From Nonlabens arenilitoris (lineage in GTDB: Bacteria; Bacteroidota; Bacteroidia; Flavobacteriales; Flavobacteriaceae): a stretch of DNA of 64,000 nucleotides. Shown here one piece after another: positions 9,375-18,250 of this stretch. The notes beneath the pieces are model-generated. The model searched no databases, was not told where the DNA came from, and worked only from the letters and a program-made list of their open reading frames with translations. The first letter of the stretch is position 1, and every line of letters begins with the position of its first letter. Location: the NCBI RefSeq assembly GCF_002954765.1, contig NZ_MTPW01000001.1, forward strand, positions 2,989,501-3,053,500, read 5' to 3'. Both the position numbers and the translations under genes were made by a program.

Positions 9375-10325
9375 TTACTTTTTGATTAATCCTATTTCAA
9401 CTAGACGTTGATGCAAAAATTCTCCAGCAGTAATATTATCATATTGTTTAGGATTATTTTCATCTATACACTCATCTAGACAGTTTAACTTCATATCACT
9501 ACGTGGATGTAAGAAGAAAGGTATAGAATAGCGACTTGTATGCCATAATTCTCTAGGTGGATTAACCACTCTATGAATTGTTGAACGTAATTTATTGTTA
9601 GTATGGCGTTGAAGCATATCACCTACATTAATCACTAATTCATCTTCTTGAGCGATAGCATCTAACCATTCTCCATCACGACGTTGTACTTGCAAACCTG
9701 GAGCACTTGCACCCATTAATAAGGTAATTAAGTTGATATCTCCATGAGCACCTGCGCGCACTGCGTTATCTGGCTCACTAGTAATAGGAGGATAATGTAT
9801 AGGCCTTAAAATAGAATTACCATTACTGGCCCAATGATCAAAGTAGTGCTCATCAATACCTATATGTAATGCCAGAGCTCTCAAGACATATATTCCTGTT
9901 TTTTCTAACATGCGATAAGCTTCCATACCCGTTTTATTAAAATCAGGTAATTCCTTTACAATTACATTTTCAGGATAATCTTCCTCAATATTAGCATCAG
10001 GAGCGACTTCTTGTCCAAAATGCCAGAATTCTTTTAAGTCACCTTCTTTTTTACCTTTAGCATGTTCTTTACCAAAAGATACATAACCACGTTGTCCACC
10101 TATTTCTTCACGTTCATAACCTTTTTTAGTTTCAGTAGGTAATTGAAAGAACTTTTCAACCTCACCATAAAGGTTGTCAACAAGTTCATCAGATAAGAAA
10201 TGATTTTTTAAAGCAACAAAACCTATTTCTTCATATGCATTACCTATTTCATTTATAAATTTTTGTTTTCTACTAGGGTCATCACTTAAGAAGTCTGCTA
10301 GATCAACGCTTGGTATATTAGTCAT
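9375..10325 (-). CDS. 2-oxoglutarate/Fe(II) oxygenase, isopenicillin N synthase-like
   Basis: 316 aa from the ATG at 10325 (MTNIPSVDLADF); a longer frame beginning at 10349 overlaps the promoter and is rejected. The N-terminal DIOX_N region is followed by the double-stranded beta-helix with HGD (HxD, iron ligands), a distal His in IHRVVNPP, and the RxS motif in SRYSIPFF that binds 2-oxoglutarate. The family oxidises many small molecules, so the substrate cannot be read from sequence. It heads an operon with a small membrane protein and a SUI1 factor and runs from a TAACTTTG box at 10347-10354. Confidence 0.9.
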   Translation of the reverse strand: MTNIPSVDLADFLSDDPSRKQKFINEIGNAYEEIGFVALKNHFLSDELVDNLYGEVEKFFQLPTETKKGYEREEIGGQRGYVSFGKEHAKGKKEGDLKEFWHFGQEVAPDANIEEDYPENVIVKELPDFNKTGMEAYRMLEKTGIYVLRALALHIGIDEHYFDHWASNGNSILRPIHYPPITSEPDNAVRAGAHGDINLITLLMGASAPGLQVQRRDGEWLDAIAQEDELVINVGDMLQRHTNNKLRSTIHRVVNPPRELWHTSRYSIPFFLHPRSDMKLNCLDECIDENNPKQYDNITAGEFLHQRLVEIGLIKK

Positions 10326-10346
10326 AATTAAAAATTGTGTTGATAA

Positions 10347-10354
10347 CAAAGTTA
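10347..10354 (-). promoter_or_regulatory. -7 promoter box TAACTTTG for the 2OG oxygenase operon
   Basis: Minus strand TAACTTTG, 21 bases before the chosen ATG. It lies at the 5' edge of the longest open frame and is the reason for choosing the later start. Confidence 0.65.
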
Positions 10355-10407
10355 GTAAATGCCTAACACATTTTAATAGCTTTTCTAGGTATAATCGTTG
10401 ATTATGC

Positions 10408-10415
10408 TACTTTTG
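10408..10415 (+). promoter_or_regulatory. -7 promoter box TACTTTTG for the E1 dehydrogenase gene
   Basis: Exact TAnnTTTG match 17 bases before the ATG at 10433. Confidence 0.65.
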
Positions 10416-10432
10416 GGATACAGCAATTTATC

Positions 10433-12433
10433 ATGACAGAAACGAGTTCACAAAAACTAACAGATTTATATAAGAGTAATCTTCCTGCAGACACGCTAGT
10501 TAATCTTTATAAAAAAATGCTTTTACCTAGGTTAATTGAGGAGAAAATGCTCATTTTATTACGTCAGGGACGTATTTCAAAATGGTTCTCTGGTATTGGT
10601 CAGGAAGCTATCGCAATAGGAGTAACTACAGCGATGCAAAGTGATGAATATATTTTACCCATGCACCGTAATCTAGGCGTATTCACTTCTAGAAATATTC
10701 CATTATGGAAGCTATTTGCTCAGTGGCAAGGTAAAGAAGATGGTTTTACAAAAGGACGCGATCGCAGTTTTCACTTCGGTACACAAGATTATAATATTAT
10801 AGGAATGATTTCTCATCTAGGACCACAATTAGGTGTCGCAGATGGTATAGCTCTTGCTCAAAAATTAAATAATACAGGTCTAGCAACCGCTGTTTTTACA
10901 GGTGAAGGTGGTACTAGCGAAGGAGATTTTCATGAAGCATTAAATGTTGCAAGTGTATGGAGTTTACCGGTACTTTTTTGTATTGAAAATAATGGTTATG
11001 GTTTAAGCACACCAACTAGCGAACAATATAATTGTGAAAATCTCGCAGATCGTGCGCTGGGTTATGGTATGGAGTCACATATTATAGACGGTAACAATGT
11101 TGTAGAGGTTTACACAAAAATTTCTGCTATACTTAATGAAATTCGTGAGAACCCAAAACCAGTGCTAATCGAGTTCAAAACCTTTAGAAGAAGAGGTCAT
11201 GAAGAGGCTAGTGGAACAAAATATGTGCCTGATGAATTATTGGATTATTGGGAACAGCGAGATCCTTTAAATCGATTTGAGCAATATTTGTTAAATAAGA
11301 ATATCATATCTAACGATCAAATTGATGTGTTGACCACACAATATAAAGAAGATATCAATGAAGGTTTGGATATCGCTTTCGCGAAAGCGTTACCTCAATC
11401 TACACCACAACAAGAACTAGCAGATGTGTTTGCTCCGCATCAGTTTATGGAAGTAAAACCCATTGAAGAAAAGAGTAATATAAGATTAGTCGACGCGGTA
11501 AAAGATGGTCTAGACGAAGCAATGAGTCGTTTTGAGAACTTAGTAATTATGGGACAAGACGTGGCAGAGTACGGCGGCGTATTTAAAATTACAGACGGTT
11601 TTGTGGATAAGTATGGACGTGATCGAGTGCGCAATACACCTATTTGTGAAAGTGCTATAGTGGAAGCAGGAATGGGCTTAAGTATCGCCGGAATGAAAGC
11701 CGTTGTAGAGATGCAATTTGCAGATTTTGTCAGTAGCGGATTTAATCCCATCGTCAATTACCTAGCAAAATCATATTATAGATGGAATCAAACAGCAGAT
11801 ATAGTGGTGAGAATGCCATGCGGCGCTGGTGTAGGTGCTGGTCCTTTCCATTCTCAAACAAATGAATCTTGGTTTTATACTATTCCTGGTCTTAAAATTG
11901 TTTATCCTGCATTTCCTACAGATGCAAAGGGATTATTAATAGCCTCTATTGAAGATCCTAATCCGGTCTTATTTTTTGAACATAAAGCATTATATCGCAG
12001 CGTTTATGGCGATGTGCCGCAAGGCTATTACAACTTACCAATAGGGAAAGCAGCTACAATAAAGCAAGGAAATGAGCTATCCATCATTACATATGGTGCT
12101 GGTGTTCACTGGGCTATGAACTTAATCGATGAAATGCAGTACGATATAGATTTGATAGATTTACGCACATTAGCCCCATTAGATAAAGAAGCCATAGTGG
12201 AATCTGTACGTAAAACAGGTAAGGTAATTGTACTAACTGAAGATAACCTAACCGGAAGCGTAGCAAGCGATATTGCTGGATTTATAGGTGAAGAGTGTTT
12301 TGAATTTCTAGACGCTCCTGTAAAAAGAGTAGGTAGCCTAGATACACCTATACCTTTTGAAAAAGGATTGGAAAATAACTACTTACCAACAACTCATCTT
12401 AAACATTGTGTAAAAGAATTGTTAGATTATTAA
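10433..12433 (+). CDS. 2-oxoacid dehydrogenase E1, alpha-beta fusion (branched-chain type)
   Basis: 666 aa in which the E1 alpha and beta chains are joined. The alpha part (to about residue 300) has the thiamin diphosphate site: GEGGTSEGDFHEALN, then NNGYG about 30 residues later. The beta part (from about residue 345) starts NIRLVDAVKDGLDEAM and contains MGQDVAEYGGVF and PICESAIVEAGMGL. It probably decarboxylates branched-chain 2-oxoacids and passes the acyl group to an E2, feeding branched fatty acid synthesis and BCAA breakdown; pyruvate cannot be excluded. The palindrome at 11374-11389 lies in frame in the interdomain linker as AFAKA. Such fusions are usual in flavobacteria. No E2 or E3 gene is adjacent. 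Confidence 0.93.
   Translation: MTETSSQKLTDLYKSNLPADTLVNLYKKMLLPRLIEEKMLILLRQGRISKWFSGIGQEAIAIGVTTAMQSDEYILPMHRNLGVFTSRNIPLWKLFAQWQGKEDGFTKGRDRSFHFGTQDYNIIGMISHLGPQLGVADGIALAQKLNNTGLATAVFTGEGGTSEGDFHEALNVASVWSLPVLFCIENNGYGLSTPTSEQYNCENLADRALGYGMESHIIDGNNVVEVYTKISAILNEIRENPKPVLIEFKTFRRRGHEEASGTKYVPDELLDYWEQRDPLNRFEQYLLNKNIISNDQIDVLTTQYKEDINEGLDIAFAKALPQSTPQQELADVFAPHQFMEVKPIEEKSNIRLVDAVKDGLDEAMSRFENLVIMGQDVAEYGGVFKITDGFVDKYGRDRVRNTPICESAIVEAGMGLSIAGMKAVVEMQFADFVSSGFNPIVNYLAKSYYRWNQTADIVVRMPCGAGVGAGPFHSQTNESWFYTIPGLKIVYPAFPTDAKGLLIASIEDPNPVLFFEHKALYRSVYGDVPQGYYNLPIGKAATIKQGNELSIITYGAGVHWAMNLIDEMQYDIDLIDLRTLAPLDKEAIVESVRKTGKVIVLTEDNLTGSVASDIAGFIGEECFEFLDAPVKRVGSLDTPIPFEKGLENNYLPTTHLKHCVKELLDY
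11374..11389. repeat. Dispersed palindrome CGCTTTCGCGAAAGCG, perfect copy inside E1
   Basis: Perfect copy, read in frame as AFAKA (within DIAFAKALPQ) in the linker between the alpha and beta halves of the E1 fusion. Confidence 0.9.
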
Positions 12434-12454
12434 GAATTTATTTGTAGGAATTAA

Positions 12455-12462
12455 TAAATTTG
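12455..12462 (+). promoter_or_regulatory. -7 promoter box TAAATTTG
   Basis: TAnnTTTG match 31 bases before the ATG of the small membrane protein at 12494. Confidence 0.5.
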
Positions 12463-12493
12463 ATTTCCCCTGAATAACTACATAAAAGTAAAA

Positions 12494-12724
12494 ATGAAAT
12501 TATTAGGTATTCTTAATGAATTACACAACTTTAGATATGCGTTGTGGATTCTGACTATTTTATTCACGTTTCTAGTGGCTTTTGGTCCTAGTGATGGTTC
12601 TTTAGGCTTAACAGGTAAAATTCTATTATGTCTGTTTGCTTCTCTATTAGGATTGTATTTATTATTAAAATACAATTATAAACGTGTTAAGAGAAAAGAA
12701 GCAAATAAATCTGATTCTAAATAG
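12494..12724 (+). CDS. Small membrane protein, unknown function
   Basis: 76 aa with two hydrophobic helices (about residues 14-31 and 41-60) and a strongly basic tail (YNYKRVKRKEANKSDSK). No family is recognised. It lies between the E1 gene and the polyketide operon, each of which appears to have its own promoter, so it may be independent. An overlapping minus-strand frame of 65 codons is a shadow. Confidence 0.6.
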   Translation: MKLLGILNELHNFRYALWILTILFTFLVAFGPSDGSLGLTGKILLCLFASLLGLYLLLKYNYKRVKRKEANKSDSK

Positions 12725-12757
12725 TTATTTAATTTCTTAATTGGATGTCAAAGTTCT

Positions 12758-12765
12758 TACCTTTA
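12758..12765 (+). promoter_or_regulatory. -7 promoter box TACCTTTA at the head of the polyketide operon
   Basis: TACCTTTA matches TAnnTTTG except for the last base and ends four bases before the GTG start, the same arrangement as at 881-893. Confidence 0.5.
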
Positions 12766-12769
12766 ACAG

Positions 12770-13885
12770 GTGAAGAAGAACTATGATGTTATTATTGCTG
12801 GTGGTGGTCTTGCTGGACTAGTCGCCGCAATTGAACTGTCCCAAAATTTCAATGTTTTAATTATTGATCCAGACACCTATCCACGACACAAAATGTGTGG
12901 AGAGTACTTAAGTATGGAAGTAAGTCTATATCTAAAATCGTTAGGTATAGATTTAAATCAATTATCAGATATTCATATCGATAAATTTAAGTTTACTCGT
13001 GGATCCAGATCTATTAAAGCAGCTACTTTGCCACTAGGAGGCATAGGTGTCTCAAGGTTTTCTTTAGATCATTGTCTCTATAAAGAGGCAATGAAAAGAG
13101 CAGATTTTCTACACGATCGTGTGACTGATGTTCACTTTAGTAATCTTGAATTCCAAGTAATTACTAGTACTGATGAATTAATAGCAAAACAAGTGATTAT
13201 CGCTACAGGTAAGCGATCACTTTTAGATAAAAAACTAAAGCGCCCATTTATAGAAAAAAAATCACCATGGTTAGCTATTAAAATGCATTATCAATTTAAA
13301 ATGCCCAATGACCTTGTAGAATTACATGCCTTTGACGGTGGATATGCTGGATTATCTAAATTAGAAAACGGTCATGTCAACCTTTGTTATTTAGTAAATT
13401 ATAGTTCTTTTAAAAAATATAAGGATATTGATTCTTTTAATGAAAAGGTATTGACTAAAAATAAATCACTAAATAAATTTTTAAAAGATGCGGTTCCTTT
13501 ATGGGAAAAACCCATTACAATTTCACAAATTTCCTTTGAACAAAAGGAACCTACAGAAAAGTCTTTAATTATGATAGGTGATACCGCTGGATTAATTCAT
13601 CCATTATGCGGTAATGGAATGGCGATGGCTATTCATAGCGCAAAAATAGCATCACACTATATTACTCAATATCTCAATAATTATATCACTAGAGATCAAA
13701 TGTTAATTGAGTATTCTAAAGAATGGAGAAAAACATTCTCATCTAGATTGCGCCATGGCAGATGGTTACAAAGGATACTATTACACAAAAAAATAACCAT
13801 AATAGCTTACTGGCTACTAGAGCGTTTACCATTTCTATTACCTATTATTATTAAAAAAACGCACGGTAAACAAATACAACCATGA
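12770..13885 (+). CDS. FAD-dependent oxidoreductase, geranylgeranyl-reductase/monooxygenase-like
   Basis: 371 aa flavoprotein. The dinucleotide-binding motif GGGLAGLVAAIEL is at residues 11-23, a conserved KMCGEYLS stretch (about 42-49) follows as in the geranylgeranyl reductase-like group, and the second FAD motif IGDTAGLIHPLCGNG appears near residue 270. The protein could hydroxylate an aromatic ring or reduce double bonds. It is first of seven overlapping or closely spaced genes with a type III polyketide synthase. By analogy with the flavoprotein SrsC of the Streptomyces srsABC phenolic-lipid operon, ring oxidation is the preferred but unproven role. Start GTG, placed by the promoter box. 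Confidence 0.82.
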   Translation: MKKNYDVIIAGGGLAGLVAAIELSQNFNVLIIDPDTYPRHKMCGEYLSMEVSLYLKSLGIDLNQLSDIHIDKFKFTRGSRSIKAATLPLGGIGVSRFSLDHCLYKEAMKRADFLHDRVTDVHFSNLEFQVITSTDELIAKQVIIATGKRSLLDKKLKRPFIEKKSPWLAIKMHYQFKMPNDLVELHAFDGGYAGLSKLENGHVNLCYLVNYSSFKKYKDIDSFNEKVLTKNKSLNKFLKDAVPLWEKPITISQISFEQKEPTEKSLIMIGDTAGLIHPLCGNGMAMAIHSAKIASHYITQYLNNYITRDQMLIEYSKEWRKTFSSRLRHGRWLQRILLHKKITIIAYWLLERLPFLLPIIIKKTHGKQIQP

Positions 13886-14598
13886 TTTATCTAGATCACA
13901 AACGCAACACAGATCCAGAATGGATGGATGATCCTAATCTGGATGAGCAAATTTTACAAAATGCTATTAATGATATTAATAAGATAAATAAATGGCTAGG
14001 TGGCTTTAAATTCACACTTAGCGCTTTACAAAAGGAACTCAAAAAGATAAAGAAGAGTACGATTACTATAGTCGACGCTGGTTGTGGTGATGGTGAAATG
14101 TTACGATATCTTTCTTCTCATATCAACGATTCTAGAGTAAAATTTTTAGGATTAGATTTTAGTGCAAATTCTATTGAACAAGCTCGTCAAAATAGTATAG
14201 AGTTTTCTGATATACGCTTTCGCAAAAGCGATATTTTACAAATAAATGCAGCAGATATAGATTGTGATATTCTCATAAGCACACTGACCATGCACCATTT
14301 TAATGACACTGAAATAATTAGTTTTTTAAAGAAATTTAAAGAAATAACGACATATTCAATAATCATCAATGATTTACATAGAAGTAGACTAGCTTTTATG
14401 CTATTTCAACTTGTATGTCTTATTTTTATAAGAAATGAAATATCAAAACATGATGGGTTAATTTCTATCGCAAGCGGTTTTAAACGTGCTGATTTTAAAC
14501 GATATGCACAGATGATACCTTTTAATAATGACTCAATACAATGGAAGTGGTCATTCCGATTTATATGGTTAATACCTGTCTATGAGTGTAAAAATTAA
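13882..14598 (+). CDS. Class I SAM-dependent methyltransferase
   Basis: 238 aa. Motif I VDAGCGDGEMLRYL (about residues 64-77) binds S-adenosylmethionine, the acidic end of strand 2 is in FLGLDFS (about 91-97), and TLTMHHFND (about 135-143) is the usual post-motif region of this fold. It overlaps the flavoprotein stop by four bases (ATGA) and the polyketide synthase start by 17 bases, so it belongs to the biosynthetic operon and probably methylates the polyketide product, like SrsB in Streptomyces. An imperfect palindrome copy lies at 14215-14230. Confidence 0.86.
   Translation: MIYLDHKRNTDPEWMDDPNLDEQILQNAINDINKINKWLGGFKFTLSALQKELKKIKKSTITIVDAGCGDGEMLRYLSSHINDSRVKFLGLDFSANSIEQARQNSIEFSDIRFRKSDILQINAADIDCDILISTLTMHHFNDTEIISFLKKFKEITTYSIIINDLHRSRLAFMLFQLVCLIFIRNEISKHDGLISIASGFKRADFKRYAQMIPFNNDSIQWKWSFRFIWLIPVYECKN
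14215..14230. repeat. Imperfect palindrome copy inside the methyltransferase
   Basis: CGCTTTCGCAAAAGCG has one mismatch to the dispersed palindrome and is translated as RFRKS. Confidence 0.65.
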
Positions 14599-15634
14599 AG
14601 CAGTAGCCACGCAGCTACCACAATACTATAAAGAAACTAAAGAGATTTTACCATTTGTTGAAACATGGCTTGCAGATCAAGATGAAAGGCTAAGACGTAA
14701 AACTATTAAAATCTTTGAAGGTGCTGGAGTAGATAAAAGATATTCCATCATGGAACCTATAGAGGTTTTTACAAAAACATCATTTAAAGATCGTAATGAT
14801 ATTTATAAAAGAGAGGTTGTACCGCTAGCAGAAAAGGCTGTTCAAAAAGCACTAGCTAAAGCTAGCTGGCAGGCTACAGACTTAGATTACATTATATCGG
14901 TAAGTTGTACAGGCATTATGATACCTTCTATAGATGCTTATTTAATCAATAGAATGGGAATGAGACCAGATATCTATAGACTACCCGTAACAGAAATGGG
15001 ATGTGTTGCAGGTGTATCTGGATTGATATATGCACAACAATTTTTAACCGCAAATCCAGGTAAACGTGCTGCTGTAATCGCAGTAGAAGCGCCTACAGCG
15101 ACATTTCAACTAGAGGATTATTCAATGGCTAATATGGTGAGTGCGGCCATTTTTGGAGATGGTTGTGCTTGTGTTTTGCTATCTTCTCAAGAAGATGATG
15201 ATGGGCCAGAAATTAAAGCTCATGAAATGTATCATTTTCCAGATGCTACGCATATGATGGGATTTGATTTAGTGAATAGTGGTTTGCAAATGGTCCTTGA
15301 CAAAGCGGTGCCAGAAACGATTGCAGCGCATTTTCCAGCGATTGTGCATCCATTTTTAGAGAAACAAGGCTTAACTATTCAAGATATCAATCACTTAATC
15401 TTTCATCCTGGTGGTAAAAAAATCGTTCAGACTGTAGAAGAACTATTCGGTAAACTAGGTAAGAATATTTATGATACTAAAGAAGTACTGAGACTTTATG
15501 GCAATATGAGTAGTGCCACGGTATTATTTGTTTTAGAGCGTTTTATGAATCAGAATTTAGAAAAAGGTGAACGTGGTTTGATGTTAAGCTTCGGTCCTGG
15601 ATTTACAGCACAACGTATTTTATTGGAATGGTAA
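14582..15634 (+). CDS. Type III polyketide synthase (chalcone synthase-like)
   Basis: 350 aa, close to the usual length. The catalytic triad of type III synthases is complete: Cys141 in EMGCVAGVSG, His275 in IFHPGGKK and Asn308 in YGNMSS; the C-terminal loop LSFGPGFTAQ is the conserved GFGPG region. These homodimers load an acyl-CoA or acyl-ACP starter, extend it with malonyl-CoA and cyclise it to resorcinols, phloroglucinols or pyrones. The neighbours (ACP, ketoacyl synthase, dehydratase, enoyl reductase) point to a dedicated fatty-acyl starter and so to an alkyl-resorcinol or alkyl-pyrone; the ring type is not predictable by eye. It overlaps both flanking genes. Confidence 0.93.
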   Translation: MSVKIKAVATQLPQYYKETKEILPFVETWLADQDERLRRKTIKIFEGAGVDKRYSIMEPIEVFTKTSFKDRNDIYKREVVPLAEKAVQKALAKASWQATDLDYIISVSCTGIMIPSIDAYLINRMGMRPDIYRLPVTEMGCVAGVSGLIYAQQFLTANPGKRAAVIAVEAPTATFQLEDYSMANMVSAAIFGDGCACVLLSSQEDDDGPEIKAHEMYHFPDATHMMGFDLVNSGLQMVLDKAVPETIAAHFPAIVHPFLEKQGLTIQDINHLIFHPGGKKIVQTVEELFGKLGKNIYDTKEVLRLYGNMSSATVLFVLERFMNQNLEKGERGLMLSFGPGFTAQRILLEW

Positions 15635-16410
15635 GAGAATTTGAAGGGAAATATGGAATTATTTTAGGTGGTAGTAGTGGCCTAGGCTATGCCAGTGCTT
15701 TAAAACTCGCACAGCATGGTATGAACTTAATCATTTTTTATCGTGCTTCAAGAATGCAATTACCTGAAATAGAAGAACGATTCAGTAAAATTAAAGAACA
15801 AAACATTTCACTATTTACCATCAATACTGATGCTACTAGAGAAGACCGATTAGATAGTAATATCCATCAGATAAAGGAATTACTAGAAAATCAGCCCATT
15901 TATTTGTTATTACATAGTATTTCTAAAGGTAATTTAAAGCCTATGACTGGTGAGTCCGTACTAAGCTCTGGTGATTTTCAACAAACGATTTATTCTATGG
16001 GAATCAGCTTATATAGTTGGGTTTCTAGATTGCAACAAGAACAGTTATTTGCTCAACCAGCACGTGTCATTAGTTTTACAAGTGAAGGAAACACTAAACC
16101 TATGATAGGTTATGCAGCTGTAAGTGCCGCTAAAGCAACGCTTGAAGCGATAAACAGAAACATAGCGCTAGAATTTGCACCATTTAATATTACCGCTAAC
16201 TGTATTCAAGCTGGTGTGACTGATACTGAAAGTTTAAAACGCATTCCTATGTATGATCAACTGAAATCAGAAAGTTTAAAACGTAATCCTAATCAAAGAT
16301 TGACTATGCCTGAAGATGTTGCAAATGCTGTGTATTTATTAGCACGCAAAGAATCACAATGGATGACGGGTAATGTGTTAAAAGTAGATGGTGGTGAGTT
16401 TCTACAATAA
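15628..16410 (+). CDS. SDR oxidoreductase, enoyl-ACP reductase-like (FabI/FabL type)
   Basis: 260 aa Rossmann-fold SDR with cofactor loop GGSSGLG (residues 14-20). The active-site spacing is Tyr162-x6-Lys169 (YAAVSAAK), as in enoyl-ACP reductases, rather than the YxxxK of ketoreductases, and LLHSISKG (94-101) corresponds to the VHSI stretch of FabI. A role in reducing the enoyl intermediate of the dedicated fatty acyl chain is therefore inferred. It overlaps the polyketide synthase by seven bases. The cluster has no separate ketoreductase, so either the housekeeping FabG acts in trans or this enzyme has a broader role. Confidence 0.8.
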   Translation: MVREFEGKYGIILGGSSGLGYASALKLAQHGMNLIIFYRASRMQLPEIEERFSKIKEQNISLFTINTDATREDRLDSNIHQIKELLENQPIYLLLHSISKGNLKPMTGESVLSSGDFQQTIYSMGISLYSWVSRLQQEQLFAQPARVISFTSEGNTKPMIGYAAVSAAKATLEAINRNIALEFAPFNITANCIQAGVTDTESLKRIPMYDQLKSESLKRNPNQRLTMPEDVANAVYLLARKESQWMTGNVLKVDGGEFLQ

Positions 16411-16482
16411 CCACTTTAATAAATCATAAATACCTGTCATATAAATTATTAATATACTTGACATAAAGTAATAAATTAACCT

Positions 16483-16944
16483 ATGCTATTAAATGATTTT
16501 GATAAAATAGTCGCTAACTTACCCTATGGAGATGGATTCAAATTTGTGGACCATATCCTAGAGATGGATGAAGAACATGTGATAGGTGTGTATCGCTTTC
16601 GCGAAAGCGAATACTTCTACAAACATCACTTTATCAATAATTCTATCACGCCAGGTGTCATTCTAATAGAATGCATGGCACAAATAGGACTAGCTTGTCT
16701 AGGTTCTCACTTAATGCGTGAAGAAAGCGGAAACTTAGATGTTGTTTTTACTGAAAATCATATTGTTTTTAATAATACTGTAAAACCAGGAACGGTAGTC
16801 ATAGTAAGTGCTAAGAAAGAATATTTCCGTTTTGGGAAACTAAAATGTTTAGTCCAAATGGTGGATGAAAACGAGCAGAAAATTGCTGAAGGTTGGGTGA
16901 GTGGTATGATTATAAACGCTCAGAATACTGGTAACAATGATTAA
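16483..16944 (+). CDS. Hot-dog 3-hydroxyacyl-ACP dehydratase, FabZ/FabA-like
   Basis: 153 aa. The stretch KHHFINNSITPGVILIECMAQIG (from residue 48) aligns with the FabZ signature HFPG.PV.PGVL..E..AQ: His49 and Glu63 are the expected catalytic pair, with INN replacing PGxP. It should dehydrate a 3-hydroxyacyl-ACP during chain elongation. An exact copy of the dispersed palindrome is translated as RFRES (residues 39-43) just before the catalytic His loop. It follows the SDR after a 72-base gap and overlaps the ketoacyl synthase by eight bases. Confidence 0.85.
   Translation: MLLNDFDKIVANLPYGDGFKFVDHILEMDEEHVIGVYRFRESEYFYKHHFINNSITPGVILIECMAQIGLACLGSHLMREESGNLDVVFTENHIVFNNTVKPGTVVIVSAKKEYFRFGKLKCLVQMVDENEQKIAEGWVSGMIINAQNTGNND
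16594..16609. repeat. Dispersed palindrome CGCTTTCGCGAAAGCG, perfect copy inside the dehydratase gene
   Basis: Perfect copy read as RFRES, only a few codons before the catalytic His of the dehydratase. Confidence 0.9.
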
Positions 16945-18220
16945 TTCAAGATTAAAAAGAGTGGTTGTAACAGGATTAGGTGTCGTAGCTCCTAATGCCA
17001 CAACTGTCTCTGATTTCTATCAAGCATTACTTTCTGGAACTAGCGGATTGAGATTTGACCAGCAATTAGCAGATTTAAACTTCGGTTGTCAGGTTTCAGG
17101 AACTCCACAACTGACAAAAAAACAAATCGCTGATAATTTTACACCACTACAACTTAGAGGTCTTAAGGCTAGCGGATTAGTTTACGGCGTAATTGCCGGA
17201 AAAGATGCTTTTAAAGATGCTGGACTAGAAGTAGCTGGTAAGGAAGAAACTCTTGAAGATTTTGGAATCATCATGGGAACTGGACAAAGTGGTGGTGAGA
17301 AATTTAGAGAAGCAATTCATTTAATTGATGATGGTCGTGTACGCAGGTTAGGTAGCACAAGTGTTATTCAAACCATGACTAGTGGTATAAGTGCTTGGTT
17401 ATCTGGTGAGATAGGTGCTGGTAATCTAGTGACAAGTAATTCTAGTGCTTGTTGCACAGGAACAGAAGCCTTTATAATGGGTTATGAGCGCATTGCTTAT
17501 GGACGTGCTCAACAAATGTTAGTAGGTTCTACTAGTGATTCTGGACCCTATATTTGGGGTGGATTTGATGCTATGCGTATCTTACCAACAGGCTATAACG
17601 ATCGACCACATCTAGCGAGTAGAGCATTTTCTAACGATGCTGCTGGCTTTGTACCTGGTAGTGGAGCAGGAGCAATGATTCTTGAAGAATTAGAAAGTGC
17701 ATTAAATCGAGGAGCTACCATATATGGAGAAGTTTTAGGAGGTTCTTTAAATTCTGGTGGTCATCGTGGTCAGGGCAGTATGACTGCGCCTAATGGTGAC
17801 GCCGTACAAAAATGTATCCAGCAAGCTATTTTTAATTCTGATATAACTAGTACAGAAATAGATGCCATCAATGGTCACGTGACAGCTACCGGTAAAGATG
17901 CTTATGAGATACAAAATTGGGTTGAAGGATTAGAGTTGAAAAATCATTTCCCGTATTTGAATAGTTATAAATCGACAATAGGTCATTGTCTCGCTGCAGC
18001 TGGTAGTATAGAGCTAGTAGGTGCGATATTGCAACTGAAACATCAGCAAATATTTGCAAATCTAAACATAACTGAACTACACAAAGATATTAAGGCTATC
18101 TATCCAAATAATAAAGTGCCTATCAAAAATGTTTATACAAAAATCGATGTGTTGATAAAGGCTAGTTTTGGTTTTGGTGACATTAATGCTGCTGTAGTAC
18201 TTAAAAAATGGGAAAATTAA
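16937..18220 (+). CDS. Beta-ketoacyl-ACP synthase (FabF/KAS II-like)
   Basis: 427 aa thiolase-fold condensing enzyme with an intact Cys-His-His triad: Cys172 in SSACCTG, His314 in NGHVTATGKD and His350 in STIGHCLAAAG. The NGHVTATG motif deviates from the NAHGTSTP of housekeeping FabF, and the active-site Cys is followed by a second Cys, so this is a specialised clade. It should elongate acyl-ACP with malonyl-ACP to build the starter for the neighbouring type III synthase. It overlaps the dehydratase and precedes the ACP by 30 bases. Confidence 0.9.
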   Translation: MINSRLKRVVVTGLGVVAPNATTVSDFYQALLSGTSGLRFDQQLADLNFGCQVSGTPQLTKKQIADNFTPLQLRGLKASGLVYGVIAGKDAFKDAGLEVAGKEETLEDFGIIMGTGQSGGEKFREAIHLIDDGRVRRLGSTSVIQTMTSGISAWLSGEIGAGNLVTSNSSACCTGTEAFIMGYERIAYGRAQQMLVGSTSDSGPYIWGGFDAMRILPTGYNDRPHLASRAFSNDAAGFVPGSGAGAMILEELESALNRGATIYGEVLGGSLNSGGHRGQGSMTAPNGDAVQKCIQQAIFNSDITSTEIDAINGHVTATGKDAYEIQNWVEGLELKNHFPYLNSYKSTIGHCLAAAGSIELVGAILQLKHQQIFANLNITELHKDIKAIYPNNKVPIKNVYTKIDVLIKASFGFGDINAAVVLKKWEN

Positions 18221-18250
18221 TTGAAAACTTAATTTTCAAAAAGACATAAT

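Noticed and set aside
11440..11757. 105-codon minus-strand frame within the E1 gene
   Set aside because: Shadow of the conserved E1 beta domain.
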